A DNA stretch of 64,000 bases from G965203045 sp965203045 (GTDB lineage: Bacteria; Pseudomonadota; Gammaproteobacteria; PS1; Pseudothioglobaceae). The position numbers were made by a program, and so were the translations under genes. Within the stretch, counting starts at the first letter, position 1. The number at the start of each line of letters is the position of its first letter. The notes under the pieces are model-generated. The model saw only the letters and a program-made list of their open reading frames with translations, had not been told where the DNA came from and made no database searches. The stretch is taken from assembly GCA_965203045.1 (NCBI GenBank), contig OZ241850.1, positions 434,001-498,000 on the forward strand. Reading direction: 5' to 3'. Of this stretch, positions 35,824 to 45,431 are shown piece by piece.

Positions 35824-36606
35824 ATGGGTATTGCCATTAAAACTGAGGCAGAAATTGCCAAAATGCGTACAGCAGGCAGGCTGGCAGCTTCAGTGCTAGA
35901 GATGATTACCCCCAAGGTTAAGGCTGGTATTACCACCGCAGAGCTCAATGATATTTGCCATAACTATATTGTTAATGAAATCGGCGCTATTCCAGCGCCA
36001 TTGAACTACGGCCAACCTCCTTTTCCAAAATCAGTTTGCACCAGTGTCAATCACGTTGTTTGTCATGGCATTCCCAGCAATAAAAAATTAAAAAATGGTG
36101 ATATTGTCAATATTGACACCACTATTATCAAAGATGGCTATCACGGTGATACTAGTAAAATGTTTATTATTGGTAAGTCTAGTATCAAGGCGCAAAAAAT
36201 ATGCCGCGTATCGCAAGAGTGTTTGCAAATAGGTATCAAAACTATCAAGCCCGGCATTAGATTGAATGAAATCGGTAGGGCTATTGAAAAACATGCTAAA
36301 AAAAATCAATGCTCGGTAGTGCAAGATTTTTGCGGACACGGTATAGGGACAGCATTCCATGAAGAACCGCAAGTATTGCATTATTACGATGTTAAACAAC
36401 AATTGCAAAGCCCTATTTTAGAAGCCGGCATGACCTTTACTATTGAGCCTATGATTAACCTTGGTAGTTATCAAGTAAATGTATCTACTCACGATGGTTG
36501 GACAGTTACCACCAAAGACAGAAGCCTTTCTGCTCAATGGGAACACACCATCTTGGTAACCACGAACGGTTATGAGGTGCTCACCCTTAGAAAAGAAGAA
36601 AAATAA
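35824..36606 (+). CDS. map: Methionine aminopeptidase, type I
   Basis: A 260-residue metalloprotease that removes initiator Met. It has the pita-bread fold signatures SVNHVVCHGIP, the metal Asp residues in NIDTTIIKDGYHGDTSK, CGHGIGTAFHEEP and FTIEPMIN. Length matches E. coli (264). It follows htpX at 3 bp rather than the common rpsB-linked position. Confidence 0.97.
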   Translation: MGIAIKTEAEIAKMRTAGRLAASVLEMITPKVKAGITTAELNDICHNYIVNEIGAIPAPLNYGQPPFPKSVCTSVNHVVCHGIPSNKKLKNGDIVNIDTTIIKDGYHGDTSKMFIIGKSSIKAQKICRVSQECLQIGIKTIKPGIRLNEIGRAIEKHAKKNQCSVVQDFCGHGIGTAFHEEPQVLHYYDVKQQLQSPILEAGMTFTIEPMINLGSYQVNVSTHDGWTVTTKDRSLSAQWEHTILVTTNGYEVLTLRKEEK

Positions 36607-36635
36607 GGTAAAATGGCGTTTTTTAAGGTAATATT

Positions 36636-37253
36636 GTGAAAAATATCCGTAAATACTTTATTTCAGGCTTGATAGTATGGCTACCGCTAGGCTTAACTGT
36701 GCTGCTTGTGCGATTTTTTATTGACCTTGCAGATGGCATGGTCCCTACTGCCTATCACCCCGATACTTTACTTGGCTTTAATATTCCCGGCATTGGTATT
36801 ATTTTTATTATTATTATTGTCTTTATTACTGGGCTAATCACCGCCAACTTTATTGGGCGACGCTTATTGGATTTTTGGAATGCTTTTTTAAACAAAATTC
36901 CTGGTGTTCGCAGCATTTATAATGCTATTAAACAAATTTCAGATACCGTTCTTACCTCTTCTAATAGTTTTGAAAAAGTGCTGCTTATTGAATATCCACG
37001 TAAAAACCTATGGACTATCGCTTTTAAAACTGGTAATTATCGCGGTGAGGTAGAAAAGTTTATTGGAGAACCCATTATCAATGTTTATGTCCCAACAACA
37101 CCTAACCCTACTTCTGGCTTTTTTATAATGCTTCCGGAAAATGAAGTAAAAGAATTAGATATGAGCATTGATGATGCTTTAAAACTAATTATTTCTGGTG
37201 GTATCGTCAGTCCAAATGATGTGGCTGTAAAAAATAAGAAGCGCAAAAAATGA
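36636..37253 (+). CDS. DUF502 family membrane protein
   Basis: A 205-residue protein with two strong membrane helices (about residues 10-28 and 52-76), then a soluble C-terminal domain with IPGVRSIYNAIKQISDTV, PRKNLWTIAFKTG and VPTTPNPTSGFFIMLPENEV, all typical of DUF502. Function is unknown. It is very often next to aspS in proteobacteria, as here, where its stop overlaps the aspS start by 4 bp (ATGA). Confidence 0.93.
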   Translation: MKNIRKYFISGLIVWLPLGLTVLLVRFFIDLADGMVPTAYHPDTLLGFNIPGIGIIFIIIIVFITGLITANFIGRRLLDFWNAFLNKIPGVRSIYNAIKQISDTVLTSSNSFEKVLLIEYPRKNLWTIAFKTGNYRGEVEKFIGEPIINVYVPTTPNPTSGFFIMLPENEVKELDMSIDDALKLIISGGIVSPNDVAVKNKKRKK

Positions 37254-39016
37254 GAACGCATTATTGCGCAAACCTTAATAAAAATAATATCAACAATGCC
37301 GTCCGATTAGTAGGCTGGGTTAATCGCAGACGCGACCATGGTGGTGTTATTTTCTTGGATTTAAGAGACAAGACTGGTATGGTCCAAGTCGTGGTTAATC
37401 CTGATAATGCTGATATGTTTGCCATTGCTGAAAAAGTGCGTTCAGAATTTGTCTTGCAAATAAGCGGCAAAGTAATTGCGCGAGAAGATACTCTCATTAA
37501 TCCAAAATTAGCAACTGGTGAAATTGAGGTTAATGCCAATAATATCAATGTTATTAATACTTCTAAACCAATGCCATTCCAATTAGATAGCAATGATATA
37601 TCAGAAGAAGTGCGCCTACAATATCGCTACCTTGACCTAAGAGGCAATAATATGCAAAAACGTATTAAACTACGTTCGCAGGTGAGTCATTTGATACGCA
37701 ATTTTATGCAAAAGCATAGTTTTTTGGATATTGAAACGCCATTTTTGACCAAAGCAACACCTGAAGGCGCCAGAGATTATTTGGTGCCATCACGCACTCA
37801 TACGGGCAATTTTTTTGCCCTTCCGCAATCACCACAAATCTTTAAGCAATTATTAATGATATCTGGTTTTGAACGTTATTATCAAATTGTTAGATGTTTC
37901 CGTGATGAAGATTTACGCACTGATAGACAACCAGAATTTACCCAACTGGATATGGAGATGTCATTTGTAGATGAAAAAACTGTTATGCAACTAATGCAGG
38001 AAATGATAATCACTCTGTTTAAAGAGATAATCGGTGTGAATTTAAGCACCACTTTTAGTCAATTAACTTATGCCGATGCAATTACTAAATACGGCATTGA
38101 CCGCCCAGATATGCGTATCCCGCTTGAATTATGCGAGGTCAGCGATTTAATGACTGAGGTTGATTTTAAGGTGTTTGCCACCCCAGCTAATGATAAAAAC
38201 AGTCGCATTGCCGCCCTAAAAGTCCCAAATGGTGCAAAATTAAGCCGTAGTCAAATTGACCATTACACTGATTATGTGAGTATTTACGGCGCAAAAGGTC
38301 TAGCTTATATTAAAGTTAGTGCAGACGGTTTACAATCACCAATTTTAAAATTTTTACCAGAAAATGCAGTAACAGAAGTAATAAAACGCACCACTGCTAA
38401 AACTGGTGATATTATCTTTTTTGGTGCTGATAAGGCGAAGGTCGTCAATGAAGCGTTAGGCAATCTACGTATAAAAATTGCTAAAGACCTTGATTTATAC
38501 ACTAGCCAATGGGCCCCAGTATGGATTGTTGATTTTCCTATGTTTGAAAAAACACAGGGCAAATTAAACGCAATTCACCATCCATTTACTAGGCCTAAGG
38601 CTAGTATAAGCGACTTAGAAACCACACCTAATCATAAAATCTTATCACACGCTTACGATTTAGTAATAAACGGTAATGAAGTCGGTGGTGGTTCGCTAAG
38701 AATTCACGACTACAAAATGCAAATGGCTGTCTTAAAACATCTTGGTATTGATACAAAAGAAGCAAATGATAAATTCGGCTTTTTATTAGAAGCGCTAAAA
38801 TACGGTTGTCCCCCGCACGGAGGAATGGCATTTGGCTTAGACAGATTAATAATGCTACTTAGCAACACTAGTTCTATACGTGATGTTATTGCCTTTCCCA
38901 AAACTCAAACAGCATCTTGTCTGCTAACAAATGCCCCTACCAGCATCACTAATACGCAATTAAGGGAATTAGGGATTAAAATTGAAAAAAATAAAAGCCA
39001 GATTAAAAATCGGTAA
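37250..39016 (+). CDS. aspS: Aspartyl-tRNA synthetase
   Basis: A 588-residue class IIb synthetase with an N-terminal OB anticodon-binding domain (VGWVNRRRDHGGVIFLDLRD), motif 2 FRDEDLRTDRQPEFTQLD, the bacterial-specific GAD insertion and motif 3 GMAFGLDRL. Length matches bacterial-type AspRS (590). It charges tRNA-Asp; whether it also charges tRNA-Asn cannot be decided here. Last gene of the htpX-map-DUF502-aspS run. Confidence 0.98.
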   Translation: MRTHYCANLNKNNINNAVRLVGWVNRRRDHGGVIFLDLRDKTGMVQVVVNPDNADMFAIAEKVRSEFVLQISGKVIAREDTLINPKLATGEIEVNANNINVINTSKPMPFQLDSNDISEEVRLQYRYLDLRGNNMQKRIKLRSQVSHLIRNFMQKHSFLDIETPFLTKATPEGARDYLVPSRTHTGNFFALPQSPQIFKQLLMISGFERYYQIVRCFRDEDLRTDRQPEFTQLDMEMSFVDEKTVMQLMQEMIITLFKEIIGVNLSTTFSQLTYADAITKYGIDRPDMRIPLELCEVSDLMTEVDFKVFATPANDKNSRIAALKVPNGAKLSRSQIDHYTDYVSIYGAKGLAYIKVSADGLQSPILKFLPENAVTEVIKRTTAKTGDIIFFGADKAKVVNEALGNLRIKIAKDLDLYTSQWAPVWIVDFPMFEKTQGKLNAIHHPFTRPKASISDLETTPNHKILSHAYDLVINGNEVGGGSLRIHDYKMQMAVLKHLGIDTKEANDKFGFLLEALKYGCPPHGGMAFGLDRLIMLLSNTSSIRDVIAFPKTQTASCLLTNAPTSITNTQLRELGIKIEKNKSQIKNR

Positions 39017-39028
39017 TGACTTATTTTT

Positions 39029-39063
39029 AAGCGCAATACTTGCAAATTAGCATTATTACGCTT
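39029..39063 (+). terminator. Possible hairpin after aspS
   Basis: AAGCGCAATA (39029-39038) pairs with TATTACGCTT (39054-39063) with one mismatch and a 15-nt loop. It is followed by ATTATAAG rather than a proper U-run, so termination would be weak. It could instead be an operator for nadA. Confidence 0.3.
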
Positions 39064-39115
39064 ATTATAAGTGGTGATGACAACCGATTATATTTAGGTA
39101 ATGCTTAAAATTTAG

Positions 39116-40063
39116 ATGTCTATTGAACAGCAAATAAGCGATTTATTAAAACAAAAAAACGCTCTATTATTAGCGCATTATTACGTTGATGGGGCTTTGC
39201 AGGACTTGGCAGAAAAAACTGGGGGAATTGTTTCTGACTCATTAGAGATGGCGCGCTTTGGCAGAAACAGCAAAGCTGAGACCTTAGTAATTGCCGGGGT
39301 TAGATTTATGGGTGAAACTGCTAAAATTTTAAGTCCAGAAAAAAATATTTTAGTAGTGGATAAGGAAGCGAATTGTTCGCTAGATATATCTTGTCCAATT
39401 GATGAGTTTAATAACCTTTGTAATGGTCACCTTGACAGAACAGTGGTGGTTTACGCTAATACCTCTGCAGAAGTTAAAGCCAGAGCTGACTGGGTGGTTA
39501 CTTCAGGTAGCGCGCTGAAAGTTATAGCCAATTTACATAAACAAGGTAAAAAAATTCTATGGGCACCAGATAAACACTTAGGGCATTATATAAAAACCCA
39601 AACCGATGCCGATATACTACTTTGGGATGGAGCTTGCATAGTGCATGAAGAATTTAAAGCAGACGGCATCAAAAGACTAAAAAATCAATACAATGATGTG
39701 GCAGTTTTAGTGCATCCAGAATCGCCTAAAGAAGTAATTAAAATAGCGGATGTGGTTGGTTCAACAACAGCGCTGGTTAACGCTGTTAAAATCCGTCCTG
39801 AAAAAACTTTTATCGTTGCTACTGATAGTGGTATTTTCCATAAAATGCACCAAGTAGCTCCACATAAAAAAATATTAGAAGCACCAACTCACGGCAGTGG
39901 CGCCACTTGCGAATCTTGTGCTCATTGCCACTGGATGGCACTAAATACACTAGAAAAATGCCTAACAGTACTTCAAAATAATCAACCTAGTATTAATATT
40001 AACCCTACTATTATTACCCAAGCGCAAAAATCTATCAATCGTTTATTAGAATTTACTCAATAA
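39116..40063 (+). CDS. nadA: Quinolinate synthase
   Basis: A 315-residue [4Fe-4S] enzyme condensing iminoaspartate with dihydroxyacetone phosphate to quinolinate, for de novo NAD. It has LLAHYYVDGALQDLAE, GVRFMGETAKILSPEK and the C-terminal THGSGATCESCAHCHWM, which supplies one cluster cysteine; others are in ANCSLDISCPI and the central region. It works with NadB, encoded at 50.4 kb. It converges with ddl, with 12 bp between the stops. Confidence 0.96.
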   Translation: MSIEQQISDLLKQKNALLLAHYYVDGALQDLAEKTGGIVSDSLEMARFGRNSKAETLVIAGVRFMGETAKILSPEKNILVVDKEANCSLDISCPIDEFNNLCNGHLDRTVVVYANTSAEVKARADWVVTSGSALKVIANLHKQGKKILWAPDKHLGHYIKTQTDADILLWDGACIVHEEFKADGIKRLKNQYNDVAVLVHPESPKEVIKIADVVGSTTALVNAVKIRPEKTFIVATDSGIFHKMHQVAPHKKILEAPTHGSGATCESCAHCHWMALNTLEKCLTVLQNNQPSININPTIITQAQKSINRLLEFTQ

Positions 40064-40075
40064 GCAAGCTCTTAA

Positions 40076-40969
40076 TTACGATAATAGTTGTTGGACAAAA
40101 TCAGCTATATCAATATTAGCAGCTTTAAGTGAAATAGGTATTAAACTTGCAGGAGTCATACCGGGGATGTTATTTACCTCTAATAAGCAAGGCTTGCCAT
40201 TTTCAATAAAAAAGTCAATACGAGCCCAGTCTTTACAGCCCAACACTTCAAAAGCCTTAAGTGCTAAACTTTGAACTTGGTTAGTTATCTTGTTATCAAG
40301 TGGCGCTGGACAGATGTGCTTAACCAAATGTTCATTATCAAAATATTTAGAATCATAATCCAGAAAATCTAATTGATGAGCAATTTCAATAATGGGTAGG
40401 GTAGTGTAGTTAGATTTAATTCGATAAATACCAATAGTATATTCCTTACCAGCCAAATAGCGTTCAATCAACACTCTATCATCATATTTGTGCGCTAGAT
40501 TTAGAGCGGAGTTTAACTGCAATTTAGCGGTAATTTTACTAATGCCAATACTTGAGCCTTCAGTAGCAGGTTTAACAATCCATGGCAAAGGGAAATTAGG
40601 TTGTTTGATTAATTTATGATTGGCAGACAACACAAAGTCAGCACTTGGCAAGCCATGCTCGCGCCATATTTGCTTAGTGCGAACTTTATCCATACAAATC
40701 TTAGACACTGCAGAAGATGAACCGCTAAATGCTATACATTTTGCTTCTAACTCGGCTTGGATTGCCCCATCTTCGCCACCCCTGCCATGCAAAACAATAA
40801 AGGCTTTATCAAAATCACGTTCAAGCAATTGTGGCAAATTATCTGCCTTAACATCAAATAAAAAACAGTCTATTCCCTTATTTTCCAGTGCCTGATAAAT
40901 ATTCCGCCCGCTACGCAGCGAAACCTCGCGTTCTGCCGACCAGCCACCACATAAAATTGCAATTTTCAC
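40076..40969 (-). CDS. ddl: D-alanine-D-alanine ligase
   Basis: A 297-residue ATP-grasp ligase making D-Ala-D-Ala for peptidoglycan. It shows GGWSAEREVSLRSG at the N-terminus, VLHGRGGEDGAIQ, PWIVKPATEGSSIGISK and the metal-binding LLEVNNIPGMTPASL. In many bacteria it lies in the dcw cluster before ftsQ; here it stands alone, about 12 kb from the ftsQ-like gene. Confidence 0.97.
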   Translation of the reverse strand: MKIAILCGGWSAEREVSLRSGRNIYQALENKGIDCFLFDVKADNLPQLLERDFDKAFIVLHGRGGEDGAIQAELEAKCIAFSGSSSAVSKICMDKVRTKQIWREHGLPSADFVLSANHKLIKQPNFPLPWIVKPATEGSSIGISKITAKLQLNSALNLAHKYDDRVLIERYLAGKEYTIGIYRIKSNYTTLPIIEIAHQLDFLDYDSKYFDNEHLVKHICPAPLDNKITNQVQSLALKAFEVLGCKDWARIDFFIENGKPCLLEVNNIPGMTPASLIPISLKAANIDIADFVQQLLS

Positions 40970-41094
40970 TCATAAATCCCAGATAAACAAAATGACTTGG
41001 ATATCCAAAGCTTTTTATTATATTATCAACCAGTGCAGTAATCAATAATTTAGCCGCGCACTTTCAACACTTCGTTAATCAAATAAGAGATAAA

Positions 41095-41766
41095 TTAGTG
41101 ATGACGAATATCCTTGCCTTGAACAATATAAATAACCGACTCGCATAGATTCTTGGCGTGGTCACCAATGCGCTCAATGGAGCGTGCGCACCATATTACT
41201 TTTAAATTATTTTCAATATTTTTTTGGTCTTCTAAAATATAGGTAGTTAGAACCCGACTGAGTTTTTCAAACTCAGCATCTAATTCTTGGTCTAATGTTA
41301 AAACACTACTAGCTTTATCAACATCCAACCGAGCATAACTATCTATTGCATCTGCTAACATATTACTTGCAACTTGAGCTATTGATTTGAGTAGTTTATA
41401 AGAATCCATCAATTTTGCTTTCTTGGATAGTTTAGCGGCAAATTTGGCTATTTTTTCTGATTCATCGCCAATGCGTTCTAAATCAGTTGCCATTCTAATA
41501 GCGCTTAATAAAGTGCGTAAATCAATAGCAGCTGGCTGGCGTCTGGCAATAATTTGAGCGCAAGCTTTGTCAATTTTAAGTTCAAGTTGGTTGATTTGCG
41601 CTTCAGATTTTAATATTTGGTCAATTAAGTCTGATTGACTTTTTAATAAAATAGTAGTGGCGTTGGTAAATTGTTCTTCTACCAAACCACCCATCGCTAA
41701 TACTTGTGATTGGATATTATCCAATTCATCGGTATACTCTTGTGAAATATGCTGTGTGGTATTCAT
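41095..41766 (-). CDS. phoU: Phosphate transport regulator PhoU
   Basis: A 223-residue all-helical protein of two three-helix bundles with the metal-binding motifs ATDLERIGDESEKIAK and SIERIGDHAKNLCES. It links Pst transport to PhoR/PhoB signalling and represses the response when phosphate is ample. Last gene of pstSCAB-phoU; its start shares one base with the pstB stop. No phoB or phoR is present in the window. Confidence 0.97.
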   Translation of the reverse strand: MNTTQHISQEYTDELDNIQSQVLAMGGLVEEQFTNATTILLKSQSDLIDQILKSEAQINQLELKIDKACAQIIARRQPAAIDLRTLLSAIRMATDLERIGDESEKIAKFAAKLSKKAKLMDSYKLLKSIAQVASNMLADAIDSYARLDVDKASSVLTLDQELDAEFEKLSRVLTTYILEDQKNIENNLKVIWCARSIERIGDHAKNLCESVIYIVQGKDIRHH

Positions 41767-42602
41767 TAGCCAAACCTCCCAGTAATGTAATTTTCAGTCA
41801 GTTCATGTTCAGGATTGGTAAAAATTTTATTAGTATTATTTACCTCTACTAACCTGCCTAAATGAAAATAAGCCGTTCTATCAGAAATACGCGCCGCTTG
41901 CTGCATAGAATGGGTTACGATAACAATAGTATAAGAATGTTTTAATTCACTCATTAGTTCCTCAATAGTTGCTGTTGCAATTGGGTCTAGCGCTGAAGTT
42001 GGTTCATCCATTAAAATCACCTCAGGCTTAATGGCAATTGCTCTTGCGATACACAACCGTTGTTGCTGCCCACCTGAAAGGCCAGTGCCAGACTTATGCA
42101 ATCTATCCTTAGTTTCCTGCCAAAGGCCGGCTTTTTCTAAACTAGAGCGAACAATTTGTTCTAATTCAACATTATTATTAGTCAAGCCATGTAATCTGGG
42201 GCCATAGGCAACATTATCATAAATAGATTTGGGGAAAGGATTGGGTTTTTGGAATACCATACCCACACGCGACCTTAACAAAACCGGATCTATACTCTTG
42301 TGATAAATATCCTTATCATCTAAGGTAATTTTACCTGTAATTATACAATCATCGATAGTATCATTCATGCGATTTAGACATCTTAATAAAGTAGACTTGC
42401 CGCAACCAGAAGGGCCAATCATTGCCAAAATTTGATTTTTGCCAACATCAACGCTAACATCAAAAATAGCCTGAACAGTTTGATGATAAAAAACATTAAC
42501 ATCACGACAACAAACTTTAGCTTGTTGCCCATCTAGCAATAGAGGATAGCCAACTGTTTTACCAATAGTTTGTTCTAAACCAACTTTTTGTTCCTCTGTC
42601 AT
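41766..42602 (-). CDS. pstB: Phosphate ABC transporter ATP-binding protein
   Basis: A 278-residue ABC ATPase with Walker A GPSGCGKST, Q-loop FQKPNPFPKSIYDNVAYG (the PFPKS stretch is typical of PstB), signature LSGGQQQRL and Walker B VILMDEPTSALDP. It powers phosphate import by PstS-PstC-PstA. It sits 4 bp after pstA and overlaps phoU by one base. Confidence 0.98.
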   Translation of the reverse strand: MTEEQKVGLEQTIGKTVGYPLLLDGQQAKVCCRDVNVFYHQTVQAIFDVSVDVGKNQILAMIGPSGCGKSTLLRCLNRMNDTIDDCIITGKITLDDKDIYHKSIDPVLLRSRVGMVFQKPNPFPKSIYDNVAYGPRLHGLTNNNVELEQIVRSSLEKAGLWQETKDRLHKSGTGLSGGQQQRLCIARAIAIKPEVILMDEPTSALDPIATATIEELMSELKHSYTIVIVTHSMQQAARISDRTAYFHLGRLVEVNNTNKIFTNPEHELTENYITGRFG

Positions 42603-42606
42603 TTTA

Positions 42607-43890
42607 TCACCATTTGGTTTGTAATTTCTTGCGTAATATTATCGCTAATAAATTCATCAAAAATAAAAATAATAATAGAACTATAATTGCCGCTGAGGTA
42701 AGAGCGATAAAAGCGCGCTCAGGCGAGTCTGACCAAATAAAAATTTGCACCGGTAGCACAGTCGCTGGCTCCAAAAAGCCTCCTGGTATATCAGCAATGA
42801 AGGCTACCATACCAATCATTAGCAGCGGTGCTGATTCGCCCAATGCTTGCGCCATACCAATAATAGAACCAGTTAAAATACCAGGCATTGCCAGTGGCAA
42901 CACGTGATGAGTAATAACTTGCATTTTGGAAGCACCAACAGCAAAAGCTGCTTCACGAATGGAAATAGGCACTGATTTAATAGCAGCGCGAGTAGCGATA
43001 ATAATAGTCGGTAATGTCATTAAACTAAGTACTAAGCCTCCTACCAGCGGCGCTGAGCGTGGCAGACCAAAAAGATTAATATAAATTGCTAACCCCAAAA
43101 TACCAAACACGATAGAAGGTACCGCAGCTAAATTATTGATATTAACTTCTATTAAGTCAACAAAAACATTATTTTTAGGAGCAAACTCTTCTAAATAAAT
43201 AGCAGCTGCAACACCTATTGGAAAACTTAGTAATAGAGTAATAAACATTGTATAAAAAGAACCTTTTACCGCCCCTAAAATACCAGCCTGTTCTGGCTCG
43301 CGCGAATCAGCTTTGGTGAAAAAATTAATATTAAATTTGCGTTTTAGTTGTCCTTGTTGTTGTAATTTTTCAATCCAAGTGATTTGAAAATCTTTTACTC
43401 GTCTATTTGCTTCTTCTACGCGAGAATCGATTAAACCTTTGACAAAACTATCAATATCATCATCAACTAATAACCATAATTTTTGTCTGGTATTAATCCA
43501 ATGCGGATTTTTAATTAATAAATAGCGCAGATGGTATTGCACGCCGCTACTAGTGAAGTTTCTTAATGATTTTTTCCTATCTCTACCTTTAGTTTTGGGG
43601 AATAATTCTAGTAATGATTTGTAGGTAAGTTTACTATAAGACGCGTTAAATAATTCATCATTTGTGTAGCTGGATTTTGGTAATAGTTGTAAATTTTCAG
43701 TAGAGAAATCAATATCTAGTTGCACATAGGTTTGGCTAAAGGCAGGCAAGGATTTATAAGTAATGTCAGTTAGTAAAAATAACAAAAATGCTAAACTCAA
43801 ACTAATAGCAAATATGCCATAAAGACGAAAACGTCTTTCTTTGGCATAACGATTTTTTAAGCTTCTTTTAACAATGTCAATATTATTCAT
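42607..43890 (-). CDS. pstA: Phosphate ABC transporter permease PstA (long form)
   Basis: A 427-residue permease. The C-terminal ~230 residues hold the usual membrane helices and the EAA-type loop (REAAFAVGASKMQVITHHVLP). The N-terminal ~190 residues, after one membrane helix at about 25-45, form an extra periplasmic region absent from the 296-residue E. coli protein; long PstA forms occur in other marine gammaproteobacteria. It overlaps the end of pstC by 8 bp. Confidence 0.95.
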   Translation of the reverse strand: MNNIDIVKRSLKNRYAKERRFRLYGIFAISLSLAFLLFLLTDITYKSLPAFSQTYVQLDIDFSTENLQLLPKSSYTNDELFNASYSKLTYKSLLELFPKTKGRDRKKSLRNFTSSGVQYHLRYLLIKNPHWINTRQKLWLLVDDDIDSFVKGLIDSRVEEANRRVKDFQITWIEKLQQQGQLKRKFNINFFTKADSREPEQAGILGAVKGSFYTMFITLLLSFPIGVAAAIYLEEFAPKNNVFVDLIEVNINNLAAVPSIVFGILGLAIYINLFGLPRSAPLVGGLVLSLMTLPTIIIATRAAIKSVPISIREAAFAVGASKMQVITHHVLPLAMPGILTGSIIGMAQALGESAPLLMIGMVAFIADIPGGFLEPATVLPVQIFIWSDSPERAFIALTSAAIIVLLLFLFLMNLLAIILRKKLQTKW

Positions 43891-45307
43891 ACTGCTCTGT
43901 ATATTTTTTAACTACGTGTAGGGCAAGCACATTTAATAATAAGGTGGTAACAAATAAACCCAAACCTAGAGCAAAAGCCGCTAGTGTTTTAGCATTATCA
44001 AACTCTTGGTCACCAGTTAATAAAACTACAATTTGGGTGGTAACAGTTGTTACCGAATCAAACGGATTGGCAGTTAGATTAGCAGCAACTCCCGCTGCCA
44101 TTAGCACAATCATGGTTTCACCAACCGCTCTTGAAATCGCTAATAAAAAACCGCCAACTATACCTGGTAGCGCTGCTGGAACAATGACTTTAAATACTGT
44201 TTCTGATTTAGTAGCACCCATTGCTGTTGAGCCATTACGCATAGTATCAGGCACAGCTGAGATAACATCATCCGATAAAGATAAAACAAATGGAATGATC
44301 ATCATTCCCATTACTAAACCTGCTGCTAAAACAGATTCGGTAGAAACTACCATATTGGCAAATAAAGGTATATCTAAATTAGCTCCAATTGATTTCAGCC
44401 AATTACCAACATCACGCATTAAAGGACCAATAGTAAGCGCAGCAAAAAATCCATACACCACGGTTGGAATGCCCGCCAGTATTTCTAAAATTGGCTTGAT
44501 AGCGGCACGCATTTTTTTATTAGCATATTCCGCTAAATAAATAGCTGATATTAAACCTAGCGGTCCTGCAATTAACATAGCAATAAAAGAAATAAAGATG
44601 GTGCCAAAAAATATTGGAACCGCGCCAAATGCGCCAGAACTGCTATATTGGTCTTCGCGAATAGCAATTTGTGGCGACCAATGTGTGCCAAATAAAAAAT
44701 CCAAAATAGGCACTTGGGTAAAGAAATCAATTGACTCAAATAACATCGAAAAAATAATACCCGCAGTGGTAAAAATTGCAATTAAAGCACAGACAAATAA
44801 AATAGCTAAAATAAATTTTTCAACATAATTGCGTGATTTAGTTTTAGGATTAATGCTAACAAAAGTTAGTAAAAACCCCAAAATAGCAATTGCTACAGCG
44901 ATGATAATTTTTAACACAAAAGCACTGTGTTGATAGGCAATGTAATCTTCAGCTATGGCTAGATAAATAGGGTTAGCGCTGTGCTGGGTATTGTATTTTA
45001 CTATATACTCTATTTCATCAAACACCAAGCCCAATTGTTCTTTGGGGAGTGCGCTTAATTCACTATAATTGCTAATCAACAGTAGTTGGATAATATAGTC
45101 TTGTAATAGCGACCAAATCATAAAAACAAGCAGCGCAGGGACAACACTCCAAAGCGCACCCATATAACCATAATAACTAGGTAGTGAGTGCAATTTAGCA
45201 CCATTTTGCTCTAACTGCCAATTATGTGCTTTATGTCTGGTTAGAAAAAAACTTATCACTGCACCCAGCAATAATAAGGTTAACAAATCAAAGTTTGTCA
45301 TCAACAA
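43883..45307 (-). CDS. pstC: Phosphate ABC transporter permease PstC (long form)
   Basis: A 474-residue permease, longer than the 319 of E. coli because of an N-terminal extension (two membrane helices and a loop, about residues 1-150). The core has YGFFAALTIGPLMRD and the coupling loop STAMGATKSETVFKVIVPAALPGI. It forms the channel with PstA. A strong hairpin separates it from pstS, so it is probably expressed below the binding protein. Confidence 0.95.
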   Translation of the reverse strand: MLMTNFDLLTLLLLGAVISFFLTRHKAHNWQLEQNGAKLHSLPSYYGYMGALWSVVPALLVFMIWSLLQDYIIQLLLISNYSELSALPKEQLGLVFDEIEYIVKYNTQHSANPIYLAIAEDYIAYQHSAFVLKIIIAVAIAILGFLLTFVSINPKTKSRNYVEKFILAILFVCALIAIFTTAGIIFSMLFESIDFFTQVPILDFLFGTHWSPQIAIREDQYSSSGAFGAVPIFFGTIFISFIAMLIAGPLGLISAIYLAEYANKKMRAAIKPILEILAGIPTVVYGFFAALTIGPLMRDVGNWLKSIGANLDIPLFANMVVSTESVLAAGLVMGMMIIPFVLSLSDDVISAVPDTMRNGSTAMGATKSETVFKVIVPAALPGIVGGFLLAISRAVGETMIVLMAAGVAANLTANPFDSVTTVTTQIVVLLTGDQEFDNAKTLAAFALGLGLFVTTLLLNVLALHVVKKYTEQYE

Positions 45308-45382
45308 ATCTCACTTATTGTTTAAGTGCTTAAATTATATAGACTAGATATTAAAAATGATAATTGTTTTTAATAATATTAC

Positions 45383-45413
45383 AAAAACCCACCTTTAAAA
45401 TTAGTGGGTTTTT
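45383..45413 (-). terminator. Terminator/attenuator between pstS and pstC
   Basis: A perfect 10-bp stem AAAAACCCAC (45383-45392) / GTGGGTTTTT (45404-45413) with an 11-nt loop. Read on the minus strand it ends in five T's after the GC-rich part, an intrinsic terminator 19 bp past the pstS stop. Partial read-through would give more PstS than permease, as known for other binding-protein operons. Its symmetry allows action in both directions. Confidence 0.85.
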
Positions 45414-45431
45414 AATGAAGCATAAAAAACA

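Noticed and set aside
43944..44540. 198-codon plus-strand frame inside pstC
   Set aside because: Antisense shadow of a membrane-protein gene with clear motifs.
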